NCBI GenBank assembly: GCA_023548195.1 | Contig: JAJHZJ010000311.1 | Span: 8,224,811-8,288,810 of the forward strand | DNA from: Bettongia penicillata ogilbyi | Taxonomy: Eukaryota > Chordata > Mammalia > Diprotodontia > Potoroidae | Reading direction: 5' to 3' | Length of the DNA stretch: 64,000 nt | Shown here: positions 42,845-55,210 of the stretch, piece after piece | Layout of the letters: every line of letters begins with the position of its first letter | Numbering within the stretch: the stretch's first letter is position 1 | Translations under genes and position numbers: made by a program | Notes under the pieces: model-generated | The model's database searches: none | Told to the model about the DNA's origin: nothing | The model's input: only the letters and a program-made list of their open reading frames with translations

Positions 42845-43190
42845 TACTGTCAGAATCAGTGGTTCTTTACTGGGTTTGTTTTTTTTTTTGAAGCAGTTAT
42901 TTTTGGCCTACTTTTATCACACTCTAAGTGTGTAAAGACTAAAATGCTAATCAGAATGGTGTTGTGGAAAGGGCCCTAAGGCATGGGCTGTAACCTCTCT
43001 CCTTCCATGACTGACTCCTGAAATGACAATAATCACTGAATTTCCCTCTGTGGAATAATCACTGAATTGCCCTCTCTGAAAAAAAAAAATGGATATTATA
43101 TAGTAACTTATTCAAAGCAGGAAGTTACTTTTAATTCTAAAGCTGTATTCTATATGAAAAGGAATCATGTGACAAAGGACTGTATGAGGT
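42845..43190. other. Unique spacer, nothing recognised
   Basis: No supportable feature. Confidence 0.4.
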
Positions 43191-43194
43191 GTTC

Positions 43195-43705
43195 AGGGAA
43201 ACTGGTACCTTTGGTGAGAAGGCTTGCTAAGAGCTTCTCAGGGCTGCTTATTCATCTTTGGTGTTCACTTGTCACCCAACTCTCACCTGTAGCTCCAAGA
43301 AGCCGTAGCATGCACAATGACCTTACTCCAGTAAAACTGTCTCAGGAGATGAATTAAACCAGTTTGACAGACCTTAGATCTGTTGGTGAGTCAGGAGAGC
43401 ATCTAGCTGAGGAATGTGAAGACTTCCTTCAGCAGAAGGGGTGGATAAGAACAATTGGTTCCAATGGCCTTGAAGATGGTTGAAGCAGGCGCTGTGGAAC
43501 ACCTAGATCTTGGTCAGACATAAAAGCACCTGGGTCATCCACTGCATCATTGGTCATCCTGACCTTTGTCCTGCCACTGGAGCTATGATGACTCTGAAAG
43601 AGAGAGTGAGGCTGATGACTTTGTGAAGCTCTGCCTCACTTAAATCCAGCTCATGTGCAAGTGAAGACATCATTGGTTCTCTCCAAGAATGAAGGATAAA
43701 CAGCA
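43195..43705 (+). mobile_element. Marsupial interspersed element with shared SINE tail
   Basis: 'agaagccgtagcatgcacaa', 'gaccttactccagtaaaact' and 'atggttgaagcaggcgctgt' look like a recurring marsupial repeat. The last ~120 bp ('agagtgaggctgatgacttt', 'gaatgaaggataaacagcaa') is the same tail found on SINEs at 21441, 21965 and 61779. Family not named. Confidence 0.5.
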
Positions 43706-44984
43706 ACCACCTTATGACAAAAGGTTGGAAAGGTTGATGTAAGACTAGGGGTGGTCTTCACTCCTTAGCCGAGGATTTGTATTTTATCACAGATGTCACA
43801 GAGAGTTACTGAAGTTTATAGAGCAGAGGATTATTAATGAGAAGTTGTCTATTATTACTAATGTTTTATTGTCAGCAATAATGCACCTATCCCTACTCAA
43901 TGGCCTACCACTTACCCCTTGGAACAACCCCACTTATCCCTTTCAAAATCCCTCTCACTCTTTCAGTGGGGAGTTTTTTGCTATTCTTATCCTGGCTAAA
44001 TGGAGGCAGAATAAAATCAAATAAATTATTGTAGATCGTCTGCTGAATAGATGGCAGGGCTGGGAATAGTCCTACCTCCTTTATTCAAACCATTCTCTTT
44101 CCCCTTGTTCTGTAACAGCCATTTAAGAAAAGTTGAAATAATTATCAAGGCCTTTTTCTCCATTGGCGTCAGGTGCAAGATTTCTACTGACATTAATGGA
44201 GCATCAATGCACTTGTCTCAGGGAAAATGGATCCCAAGGATGGCAAACTTGTAAGATTTGCAGAAAGTGTTTTACTTTCACTGAGAAATTAAATTCCCAA
44301 AAGGGGGAGGGAGTTTAAATGAATGTATGGGAAAAGGCAAATAATTAAGTTCCTGAGCAATTAGACAAATGCAGCATGATCCTTTTCTTCCTCTGAAATG
44401 ACTATTTTATTAGATCTATTTCCCCACATCAGTCAAAATGCACTTTCTGTTTGGTGGTGGTTAATCATCCCACTGCTAATTACCAAGCAATTTGGGTTCC
44501 TTTGAGTGTAACTCTGATTGAACGAGGGCATCTTGAAGTTCCTGGTCATCACCATGAAGACCAGACGAACTTCTTGAATAGGTAGGGGTGGGAATAACTG
44601 TGTCTGACCAATTTTTATATTTCTATGAAAAATTGTTTGCATTGGCTCTCTTCAAAGGGATTTCCTTCCTCTAATATAGAGTTTAGTTTTCATCTCCTGG
44701 GGACAGTCAAACCCCATCCAGGGTTAACTGGGATAATTCTTGAAGTGATGACTTTATTTTCAAATGCCAAAATTATTATACTTTTAAAAAGCCAAGGCAT
44801 GGCATATTACAAATCAGAACTCATTTTGCATTTGAGTTTGATGATGTTATTAAACTTTTCATGTGGTATAAATTATTTATAATGCTTAGAGTCAGCAGCA
44901 TCTTGAACTACTTGCTGAACTATTTGAAAGTACTATCCCTGACTATGGCTTGAAGATCTAAGAAGGAGAAAATGCCTAACTGTG
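43706..44984. other. Unique region, possible conserved non-coding DNA
   Basis: No repeat recognised. 44110-44420 carries several homeodomain-like and A/T-rich motifs (aattaaattccc, aataattaagtt, caattagac). No exon. Confidence 0.35.
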
Positions 44985-45188
44985 GAGAGACAGAGCAGGA
45001 GGGAAAAAGAAAGAGGAGGAGGAGGGAAGAGAGAATGAGAGAAAGGGAGGGATAGAGGAAGGAAATAAAGATGGAGGAAGGAAGAAAGGAGGAGAGAGGA
45101 AAGAGAAAGAAGGAAGAAGGGAGGGAGAGAAGAATGAAAGGAGGGAGGAAGGGAGGCAAAGAGGGAAGGAAAGAGAGAGAGAGAGAGG

Positions 45189-45219
<31 letters not shown>

Positions 45220-45525
45220 GGAGAGAGGGGGGAGAGAGAGAGGGAGAGAGGGAGAGAGAGAGAGGGAGGGAGGGAGAGGGAGAGAGAGAGGGAGAGGGAG
45301 AGAGAGAGAGAGAGGGAGAGAGAGGGAGAGGGAGAGAGAGAGGGAGAGAGAGAGAGAGAGAGGGAAGGAGGGAGGGAGAGGGAGAGAAGAGAGGAGAGGG
45401 AGAGAGAGAGAGAGGAGAGGGAGAGAGAGAAAGGGAGAGGGAGAGGGAGAGAGAGAGGGAGAGGGGAGAGGGAGACAGGGAGAGGGAGAGGGAGAGAGAG
45501 GGGGGGGAGGGGGGAGAGGGAGAGG
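44985..45525 (+). repeat. Long polypurine (GGA/GA)n tract
   Basis: About 540 bp almost entirely A and G. 45158-45475 (318 nt) has no pyrimidine. The long Arg/Glu/Gly open frame across it (45071-45565) is a translation of the repeat. Confidence 0.95.
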
Positions 45526-47320
45526 ATATAGGAAGCTGAGCTTACAAAGAAAAAAAGAATTTTAAAGGCTTTAAAAACATGTGAGCCAATGTAATGGAAT
45601 TCAGAGTGATATTACAGTTTGGAGTGTTAAATATAACCTAAATGGAAAAGAAACACAGTATATCTGTCTTGCTATGAAACCAACAATGGCAAATGTCACC
45701 ACAAAGATTAGCCTAAGTGGTTAACAAAGCTACAAAAGAAAACATTTGGCACTTGGTGGTTTTTAGTACAAGAAAATGGTTGTACTAAGGGAAGTATTGA
45801 CAAATATTTTGTTTTATTAATTATTTAAAAAAATTGAAGGAGATATTTCCCAATGAAATCATCTTCTATTATTTAGTTCCCTTCTATCTAGGTTCATTGA
45901 CATTTTCTAGTTTGCCACAACTTTCTTAAGGAAACAGTGGAGTACTTGTTATGACTGGGCTATCTATTCTCTAATTGATCTATTTCCTGGTTTCCCCAAT
46001 TTATAATTAATAGCATAAAAAGACAAAGCCATTTGTATTGCCCATCCCTAAGTAGTCATTGTTGTATAACGCAAAATAGTAGACGAATCTATCTTTATGT
46101 TTCCATTTCTTAATTCCCATCCAATATGAATGACTAGAGTCTTGTGTCTGGCACAACTCCCAAGCATTTAGAAAGAGACCTATGATATGATAATATGTCC
46201 TTTCCAACACACTGCAGTGGAAATCTTGTCAATTGTAAAGTAATTGTCAGTCATTGTGGGATTTGGGGAAACGAAGAACGTACATAATGATGGAGAATCT
46301 TTTTTTTTTTTTTTTTTTGAGTTGCATAGGGTCTAGCCAACAGCTTTTGGCAGAGTTCTAGATGGCATCAAATTTCCTGGCAGTGCCAGTGATTATGGCC
46401 AAGGGAAGTTGACTTTGTCACTATAATTATTTCCAAATTGATCCTATTCCAAAACAAAGCAACTTGAGGACAGGCCTGTTGTAATCCTCCCAATAAAACT
46501 TCACATTCAGGGTCCTTTTAATTCTCATGTAGGCACAGAGGACAGCACATACATGGTTGAGGTTGATTTTTTTTTTTTTTTTTTGCTAAATGTGACTGTT
46601 GCTATACTCTTGGCTCAGCCCTAGAGCTTGGAATTCCAAGGTTCCAGGTCCACTGGGAGACCCTAAAGTTCCTGTTCTCATAGTTATGATTTTACTGCTT
46701 GTATCTGTCCAAGAAATAGCCAGCAACTTCAAGGACAGTCAGAATTGCTTCATATCAGCCCCAAAGAGTCATAAAGGGTTAGTTTTTATGTGTGTATAGG
46801 GGGTGGAGAGTGGGAAGTTTAGTCTCTACTGATTTTAATGAGTTTGAGAAGAGTGACTGTGCACTCAACTTTTATGATATGCTTAACAACTTAATGTCTT
46901 TTTGTATGAAAGAAAACATGTAAATCATTGTAATTTCACTGTTCCTGCAGTATTCTTACCAGAGGAAACTGCCAGGATGCTGAAAAAGTAATTGTGGTCT
47001 CATCATCTCAACTCTTCATAGGACAAATTTCATACTAATTCACAATATGAGATAGGATGGCCACTGAAGGGCTTAAGATTTTGAAGGGGACCTTCAAATT
47101 TGTTAGACAATGCTGGGGCTTGGCCTGCTTTTATCATATGGAATACAGAATGTAAAAGTTCTGCACCAGTATAGAAAATGACTTAGTGACGCAGCAACAG
47201 GGAATTTTTTTGCTTTCCTCTAATTTTCTTTGTTCCATAGAAAATGAATTATAAACCCTAGAAAGTGTAGGGATTGCTAGGGAGGTTTGAGAGGGAAGCT
47301 GGAATTGTCAGTCTAAGAAA
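45526..47320. other. Unique region, poly-T runs only
   Basis: T-runs at about 46300-46318 and 46567-46583. No element body, exon or RNA gene recognised. Confidence 0.4.
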
Positions 47321-47324
47321 TATG

Positions 47325-47475
47325 AAATCACAGAATATTAGATCAGAAGGGACATTGGAGCTTATCCAATGCAACACTCTCATTTTACAGAAGAAACTGA
47401 GGCCCTGAGAGATATTAGAGGTCAAATTGAGTGAATGGTGGAGCCAAGACTAGAGCCTGCGTTTCCCAACTCTGT
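47325..47475 (-). mobile_element. MIR3 SINE
   Basis: Complement: 'tcagaagggacattggagct', 'acagaagaaactgaggccct', 'agactagagcctgcgtttcc'. Confidence 0.7.
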
Positions 47476-47574
47476 CTCATTCCAGTGGACAGGGCAACAT
47501 TCAATACCCAGTGCTAGGGACAATCTACAGACACAGATGTTCATTCTCATGAACACATTCTTATAAATGGACGA

Positions 47575-47690
47575 AGGGTAAGTGAGTTGTCCAGGTCCAC
47601 ACAACTAGCAAGTAATTGAGACTAGATTTGAGCTTAAGTCTTCCTGACTCCAGACCCTGTGCTCTAGCCATGGAACCACCTAGAAAGAAA
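47575..47690 (-). mobile_element. THER1-like SINE fragment
   Basis: Complement: 'tgagttgtccaggtccacac', 'tcttcctgactccagaccct', 'ccatggaaccacctag'. Confidence 0.75.
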
Positions 47691-49415
47691 TTTTTTGGCC
47701 ATGGTGACCTAAGGAACAGATAAAAATGCAGGATGCCCTCAGTCCACTTCCTTAGTTGCTGAAAGGCCTACAAGGAGGTACATGTTACTAAGGTATTTAA
47801 GTAAAATGCAAAATGTTTTTCTGCTCTTCACTATCATCACTGTGAGTTAATCATTCAAAAACTCTCTTGATATTTTAAAATCAGTATGAATGTCATATCT
47901 ATCTGTCATCTATTTGTTTCTCTTTCCCCTACTTCTCTCCTCTCTGTCAGTCTGTTTATATCTATCATCAACATCATCATCATTACCACCATCACCATTC
48001 TTATCAATATCTCTTGGTTCTGTATTTTAATGTCAATGACATTGAATCAGAATGTGTTTTCTTTGTATCATGTGTAAAATAATCAATTTTCTATTAAAAA
48101 TATCCCCAGATCTTTTATGTTTGTTAAGATTTGTTAGCAACCTGTCCTTGGTAATTGGTTCTGAGTTTGTGTATATTTTCAAATATGGAATCCAACTAAT
48201 AGACCACTAAAATAACCCAGTTCTTTGGAATAGTAAAATAATTTACTCACTGACCTCCAAACACTCTAGAAGGGTTAATGCTTCCCCTCTGTCCTTGCAA
48301 TGAAATATTATAACATGCCTAAAGAATCATTTGGTTCACTAGGCAAGATGCCAACCTGAAAATCTTCTGGTTATTTCTTCATGAGAAACACTGGAGAAAG
48401 GACATTGAATTGTGCCTTTACAATATAAAGCTGTTGCTATTTATTAACTATAAAATGTGTTAAAATGATTTTTCCTAAAGAAAATAGTGGCCATATAGTC
48501 TAATGAATGGCAATGAGATTTATGGCAACAGACAAAGGTGACTATATTTTAGAACATGCTTTATCATCCTGAGTTTTTAATGGTGTTCATAATAGTCTGG
48601 AGACTTTGATCCTTTGGCACCCCACAAAAGTAAATACTCTCTGGACCCAAAGTAGAGTGTCTTTGAGGAAGGATAGAGAGTGGACAGAAATGATTTACTC
48701 TAACACATTCTTACTATCTGAAGGCAATGCAATTGGCCAACAATCACCGAACTGAGCCCTTAACTTCATAGTTATACCCCAATGATTTTGTACAGGTCCA
48801 TTTGCACACTCTTTATTACACTTTCCTCTTCCCTCATGCCACGTTTTATGAAGTGGCTAGTCTGTGTCAGGGCTGCATTTTGTGGCAATAGAACACAACC
48901 CCATTAGAACAGTCCTCTAAAAGAATATCAAAGAACTGGGTCTAACTCAATCCTGCATGCATCTTGTATTGGTTTGGGAGCCTGACGGATATTAGACAGT
49001 ATTTTCCATTCCTACTGGTCCCAAAACTTATTTCATTCTTTGATTAATGTTTTCTTCTGTTACAAAAACTGATGACAATTTCCAGGAAAAAATGATGACT
49101 CATACTCATTTGTGTAAACCAATGCTTGTTGCTCCTTAAACTACCTCTGAGGGGCTTTATTGCCTCCCTTCTTTTACATTTTGCTTTTGAAAGACATGGA
49201 ACTTGCCTGAGTGCTATCTAATCTTGTATTTGGATTGTGTATGTAGGATTCACATAACTAATTAATGTGAGATAGTCACTTGGAAGATTTGGATTCTGTC
49301 CTGTGTGCTTCAGCCGTCCTCTTCCGTTTTCCTCTGTGATGTCTTTCTGAGCATAGTGCTGCTGATAAGTAAGGGAATTTAGTCTCTAATAATTAAATTA
49401 TTAATATCTCACATT
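47691..49415. other. Unique region, nothing recognised
   Basis: About 1.7 kb without identified repeat or coding signal. Confidence 0.4.
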
Positions 49416-49419
49416 AATA

Positions 49420-49484
49420 TCTCTAAAGCACAGGGCCTGGCATAGTAAATACTTAAGAAATGCTTCTTGATTGATTAAAAGAAT
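49420..49484 (+). mobile_element. L2/MIR terminus fragment
   Basis: 'cacagggcctggcatagtaa' followed by 'tgcttcttgattga'. Confidence 0.5.
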
Positions 49485-50099
49485 CTTTCAAGGAGCCATT
49501 TTGAAGGTGGCATGGATAAGAAATGGGAGCAGAGGAGGAACTGATGCCCAGTGAGCCCTCATAGTGTGAAGAACCCAGACCATCCAGGATAATCAAGCCA
49601 GTGACTGTTTATTCCCTGGCAAACTTAAGCAAGGAGGGCGGGCTCCAAGCAGAATTATGAAGTAGAGGAGGTTTTTCTTTTGCCCCTGCCTACTATTCTT
49701 TTGCCAGGAGTCACCAATTCTCAGTTGTCTGGCACATTCTAGCTTCCTTCTGAGTGCCCAGGACCCTCCACAGCTATGCCCCACCTAAGGCACTCTGTGC
49801 TACCATACGCTACATTCTGAAATCTTTGGTTTCCACTCATCAAATGAATGGGTAGTTTAATATGAATGATCATGTATCACTATATTGCCTCTATGATAGC
49901 ATTTGCGTTTAAACAAGAGACTTTAAGGAAACAATGCCTTAACCCAAAGCCACAAAGAAAAAAAACCTGTAGGGAAATGTTTTGAAGGCAGGCTCAGGAG
50001 TTTTTGTGCTCAAATTACATTGGCAGGCAGCTCCAAACTCCATCTGTGCCCCCTTTTACAAATTACTTTGCCCTGCTTGTGTAACAAGGCCTATCCCAT
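49485..50099. other. Unique region, nothing recognised
   Basis: No supportable feature. Confidence 0.4.
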
Positions 50100-50262
50100 C
50101 AGTGTGATAGGAAAAGAGTCCTGGATTAGTTAGGGTCAGGAGGCTGGGTTCTAAGCTGGGGGAGTCTCACTAACTCACTGTGTGACAATAGGTAAGTGAG
50201 GAGAGGGATTCCATTTCTTCAACTGAAATATATGAGGGCTGTACTAGGTCTTAACCTGTAGT
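50100..50262 (+). mobile_element. MIR3-like SINE, decayed
   Basis: 'aaaagagtcctggattagtt', 'actcactgtgtgacaatagg', 'gggctgtactaggtct'. Confidence 0.55.
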
Positions 50263-51874
50263 CCAATGAACTTGTTTGGATAACTATACTTCAAAATAAT
50301 TGTTTTCCTTCATGGTCCTATACATTTTATTTTATGAATTTATAAGCATTAGGTTACAAAAGCAAAAGATGCCTGGCCTAGTCTCTTCCAGCTCTAAAAT
50401 TCCGAGTGACCTAAATGTTTTCTGCATCTCTTTTCTATGGGGGAAATCCAGGAAAAAATCTTTTTTTCAGCGCTGATCATTTTTTTCCACCCCAGAGGTA
50501 AGTTGTATATCTTGAGAACAGGGTGAGTATTGGACCTCACTTACCCTTTTGAAATTTCACTAAGGTTTCCTTGGAGGAGTCATGCTTTCCAATGAGAAGG
50601 AGGCTGTGTAGCTAACCACCTTCAGAAAAACTCAGGGTTCAGTGGGAGAATAATATTGAACAGCAAAATGCGAGTACCTCATGTGAGTCATAAATATTTA
50701 CATTTTATGGAGGCTTGGGGAAAGATTAAGAGGGTTGAACAGCACGACTTTCTGAGAGGAGGCGTCACACTCTGAAATAGCTGAGGTGATACTGCTCAGG
50801 CCTCCAGCAGTAATATAAATAAAGATTCTGTAAGGTATCTTTTCAGTTGTTTAAGACTTGTTTTTTGGATTTTCATGGACCCATGTTAAATCTTTGTTCC
50901 CCCTTCCTCCCCACAATGCATTTCTCTTCTGTAACAGGCACCTGTCACCAGGTATGTGCTACTACATATTTGACATGAAGGTACAACACATAATGCATGC
51001 AAATTGGAAATCTTGGTCAGTAAATTTATTGTTACCTTTTTATCCAGCCCAAAATGTTTACAAAAAAACTTGCTTCAGAAATGAAATGGAATCTGGTATC
51101 ATTTATAAGCCTAGGTTAAGTGGTGAGGTTGGATTTTTTTTTTTTTGGGGGGGGGATGCTTTGGTTTGATTTGAGTTCAATTAAAATTTGTAATTTATCT
51201 TGGCTTTATTTGCATAACAAGGTTATGAATGATGAGGCAGCTCCTGCCAGACGTGTTGGCTCCAAGGTTTGCAATTTAAGCAGGGAGTATTTTGCAAGAG
51301 AGAGAAAAGGAGGGAGGGAGAATTTGTTCTTCTAATATGCATAGCTTGCTGAAACCGGAGTTTCCCAGATTGTCTTCCTTGACCTAAAGGTATCTGCAAG
51401 AATAAAGGACTGCTTTAAAAGGAGAGGTGGGGAAAATTGTGGGAGAAAAGGAGGAGGTGGCACTATAGACTGACAAAGCAGATTAGCTTTCTTCCCTGGG
51501 TGGATGACTTCCACAAAGTGTGAGCAGGAACATTCCCATGATTCTAGGCTGCTACTTGGTGTTTTCACTATAGAGGCTTTCCTGTACTGTCTCCCTCCAC
51601 TGGGAAAGGGCAAAACGACTTCATGTAATCCCAAAGCACACTGGAAACTTATTCATTGGCCTCTAAAGTAATCCAGCCCTGGTATCTATTCTTCTAGAAG
51701 CAAAAAATAACCAAGTGGGCTCCAAGAAAGGTAATAGCAAGACCATGGCCTTAAAGTAGGACTTGGCAAATCTGCATTATATCTAGGTACTAGGGTAGAA
51801 TCTTAGCAATTAGAGGACATCTTTTGGGAAAGAAAAGCAAAAGAAGCAGAACAAAAAGACAGCATTTTGTTAGA
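50263..51874. other. Unique region, possible conserved non-coding DNA
   Basis: The longest repeat-poor stretch. 50690-51330 contains octamer-like and A/T-rich motifs ('ctttatttgcataacaaggt'). No exon found. Confidence 0.35.
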
Positions 51875-52040
51875 AAGAATACTAAATTGGGTGTCTGAGC
51901 ACCTGGGTTTGAATTTTGACTGTCATTAACTACCTTTCTTACCTTGAGTAAGTCATTTAACTTTTCTTGATCACTTTCCTCACCCTAAATATGGACTATA
52001 TGATTTCTTTTAGCTTGAAATCTATGATCCTACTTACCCA
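51875..52040 (+). mobile_element. MIR3 SINE
   Basis: 'gagcacctgggtttgaattt', 'ccttgagtaagtcatttaac', 'agcttgaaatctatgatcct'. Confidence 0.7.
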
Positions 52041-52114
52041 TTTGGGCATAGCCTCTTAATCATAGGTCCAGTTTCAAATTAGGGTCTTGGAAGATTCTGT
52101 GAAAATATTTCAGG

Positions 52115-52315
52115 AGGCGATGTGATGTGCTGAATAGAAACTAGACTTGGAATGAGATTTAGATTTACATCTTTTAGATACTTAGTACCTTTGTGAACTT
52201 GGGCAAGTCACTTAACTTCTCAGCCTCAGTTTCCTTATTGGTAAAATAAGAAGGTTGTATTCAAAGATCTCTAAGATCCCTTCAAGCTCTCACTCTATGA
52301 TACTATGAGTTGGCT
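52115..52315 (+). mobile_element. MIR3 SINE
   Basis: 'tgaacttgggcaagtcactt', 'ctcagcctcagtttccttat', 'ctctaagatcccttcaagct'. Confidence 0.8.
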
Positions 52316-52399
52316 AGTGTACTTTCTGGGCAATATATATTTCTAAAAGTTTGGCCAGCTGTATATTTTATGTGAACTCTCAAAAGAAGACCTATATTT

Positions 52400-52965
52400 T
52401 AACAAATTTTGTATTGATATTTTTGGTTTTATATCACTTCATTTCCTAACATATGCCTCTCCATCATTTATTACAAAGAATGGAAAGGAAAGAGGAAAAA
52501 GAACTTTAGTGAAACTAATCAAATCATTCAAGTCTGACAATGTATGCAATTTTCCACCTCCAAAGTCTTCTCCTTCTGCCAAGAAGAGAGGTGTATCCCT
52601 AATCTCCTCTTCATAGAAGTTTTGGCCTTTGTAAGTGCCTGTTAGAGTTTTTTGTTTTGTTTCTCTATTTATATTGTTGCAGTTGTCTATTTAACATTCT
52701 CAGCTGAGTTTGCTTCATTATGCATCAGTTCATATAGATCTTCCTGTGTCTACTGTCATTTCACAGTCACTCATTCTTATGCCTCAGTAATATAGTATTA
52801 TATTCATGAACCACAATCACATACCCATTTCCCAAATAATGGACTTCTATTTTTTCTTCCAACTCAACTATTACAGAAATATCTTTTTTCTTTTCTTTTT
52901 TTATCTCGCTGGGGTATATACCTAGCAGTGAGACCAGTATTTTTATTAAGAATTTTCCTGGCAAT
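52400..52965 (-). mobile_element. Old L1 3' region, antisense
   Basis: 'tatcacttcatttcctaaca', 'agtctgacaatgtatgcaat', 'atgcatcagttcatatagat', 'tcgctggggtatatacctag'. A different 3' UTR subfamily from the 13-kb L1. Confidence 0.7.
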
Positions 52966-52989
52966 GCTGTAAAGATATGAGTCTTATAG

Positions 52990-53195
52990 GACCACAAATA
53001 TAGAATTAAAAGGGATCTTGTAGGTTGTTGAATCCAACTCTTATTTTACTTTTGTTAAAACTGAGACTCAGAAAACTTAAATGACATGCCTTAGGTCGCA
53101 AAAGTAAAAGTGTGACACTTGCTTGAGCTTCTGAGGTAAGATTTAAACCTAGGTCATCTTGACTCCAAGTCCAGTGCCTGATTTACTATGTCATA
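52990..53195 (-). mobile_element. MIR3 SINE
   Basis: Complement: 'aaaagggatcttgtaggttg', 'gttaaaactgagactcagaa', 'cttgactccaagtccagtgc'. Confidence 0.7.
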
Positions 53196-53499
53196 CTCAA
53201 AAAAGAGTTGAAACTCAGAAAAAATTGAAATTCACCCAAAGGAGATGGGTATAGATTAGGCATTAGTAGACAAATGAAGAATTTTGTAGGAGAAATAGCA
53301 TAAAAAATGTATGTTAATGAAATATATGCCCAGAAAAGAAGGCTTCACCATATAGAGAGAGTGAAAGTAAAGATAATGGACATTGTATGCTGCATTTATA
53401 TGCTTTCAGTGTCAAGAAAACTAGGTGTTTCATGGCATGTTGGGTATACAGCATGTGGAGAATTTATGAGGAAGGGGTCAGTTGTTATGAGCCCACATA

Positions 53500-53750
53500 T
53501 TGGAATTTATTACTTACTATTACTATTACATTTATTATTTACTATTCGCCAAGTACACTGCTTAAGGACTTTACAAATACAGTTTCATTTAAGACTCTTA
53601 ATAATCCCAGGTGCTATTATTATCCTAATTTTACAGTTGAGGAAACTATGGCAAACAAAGATTAAGCGACTTGCCTAGAGTCATACAGTTAGTAACTATC
53701 TGAAGTTGATTTCAATTCAGATCTTCATTCCAGGTCCAGCACTCTAAGAA
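53500..53750 (-). mobile_element. MIR-family SINE
   Basis: Complement: 'tactattcgccaagtacact', 'ctaattttacagttgaggaa', 'agcgacttgcctagagtcat', 'ccaggtccagcactctaaga'. Confidence 0.85.
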
Positions 53751-54079
53751 TGGTGGTAACTAAAAGCCTTTGAGGAGATCAGCATATTTTGTCTATATCT
53801 AGCCCTGCCTTCTTTTAGATCCTTTGTGTGTTACAGCAATGCTTGGTCCCCTCCTTGAGAGTGGAGTACCAAGAAGAGTAGTTTTATCAAAGGCTAAGAA
53901 ATTTAAATGCAACCAGGTTACATCTATGATAAGACAACTGTTCTGGTACTCGACCCCTCCACTTGAAAGGTATGTGTGTTTGAGAGACCTGGTTGTAACA
54001 CATGGTCATTCTTCCTCACATTTCTTTTGAATTCTGATGTGCTAACACAATTCTTTTTTTTATTCTTTTTTTTATTTTG

Positions 54080-54215
54080 GAGGTTGGAAGGCAAGGCAAT
54101 GGGAGTTAAGTGACTTGCCCAAGGAAACACAGCTAGTAAGTGTCAAGTTTCTGAAGTCAAATTTGAACTCAGATCCTACTGAGTCCAGGGTCAGTGCTGA
54201 ACACAGTTCTTAAAA
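54080..54215 (-). mobile_element. SINE fragment, antisense
   Basis: 'gagttaagtgacttgcccaa', 'acacagctagtaagtgtcaa', 'ctgagtccagggtcagtgct'. Confidence 0.75.
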
Positions 54216-54317
54216 CTAGAAACTATAATGTAATTGCTTTAGACTGTGTTAACTGAAAACAAGGGGTTTAGCTATAAAGTGCTATTTTACTTTCACCTTT
54301 AGCAAGGCCTTTAATAT

Positions 54318-54400
54318 TTTTACTACTGTTATTATTATTATTAATAATAATTGATTTACATAATGCTTCAAAAGTTTGAAAAGCACTTTATATCTTTAAG
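54318..54400 (-). mobile_element. MIR 3'-end fragment
   Basis: 'tgatttacataatgcttcaa' and 'aaagtttgaaaagcacttta' after an (ATT)n run. Confidence 0.55.
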
Positions 54401-54544
54401 TAACTAGATTCACTTTTGTCTCTTGACTTTTAATCCTGGAGTTTGGACTCTGTTCCTTGCTCTGTCTGTCACCTTGAAATTTCTTCTCATTTCAAAGAGG
54501 AAGTCCAATCCAAGAGCAAGATGAATTAGGATTGGAAGCAGATT

Positions 54545-54735
54545 TGGCCAAACTCTGTTGAATCTCAGTAAAAGGAGGATTTGAGGTAGGAGGATCTCAG
54601 TTCAGATTCTGACTGTACTGCTTATAGCCTTGAGCAAATCGTTTACTCTTTCTGGGTCTCAGTTTCTTTATCTGCAAGATAAGATAGTTGGACTAGATGA
54701 TCTTTGAAATCTCTTCTGGTCTATGGTCCTATATC
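54545..54735 (+). mobile_element. MIR3 SINE
   Basis: 'ctttctgggtctcagtttct', 'gatagttggactagatgatc', 'ttctggtctatggtcctat'. Confidence 0.8.
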
Positions 54736-55110
54736 AAATCATTTTGCATCAGAAATATTTCTGTAGGCAGTCTCAAGCAGTGTACTTTGGCCATTTCCAA
54801 GCTTATATTAATAACATCTTGGGGATCAGTAGAAATGTAACTACGAGTTCTGTCCTCAGCATGGCCACTGTACCATGTGGTTCAGGCAGGACTATTCAAC
54901 TACGTCAGAGATCAGCAGGAAAGGGCAGCGGAAAGAAACTCCCTATTCTATCAAAATCCCATTTTCTTATTTCACCTTGATGAATATCTGAAGGACTTGC
55001 TAGGTTTTCACTTTTGGGAATGTGATACTCTAACCTGATCTCACTTGAGATAGGTAACCTCTTTTCCCCACTCATTTGCATTCTTCTGTTTTCTGTGGAG
55101 GATACTGTGG
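54736..55110. other. Unique spacer, nothing recognised
   Basis: No supportable feature. Confidence 0.4.
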
Positions 55111-55112
55111 AA

Positions 55113-55210
55113 GTAATGAGAAGAGAGTTGGAGTGGAAACAGTCCTAGGTATGGAACACAAATAATGAGAGGAGAGTTGGAGTGGAAAGAGTCCTAGGTC
55201 TGGAACACAA
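55113..55210 (+). repeat. 49-bp tandem duplication
   Basis: Two adjacent units (55113-55161 and 55162-55210) with few differences, both containing 'gagagttggagtggaaa' and 'agtcctaggt.tggaacacaa'. It lies at the head of a MIR3. Confidence 0.85.

Noticed and set aside
45071..45565. 164-codon open frame rich in Arg/Glu/Gly
   Set aside because: It is a direct translation of the polypurine repeat; no start context or domain.
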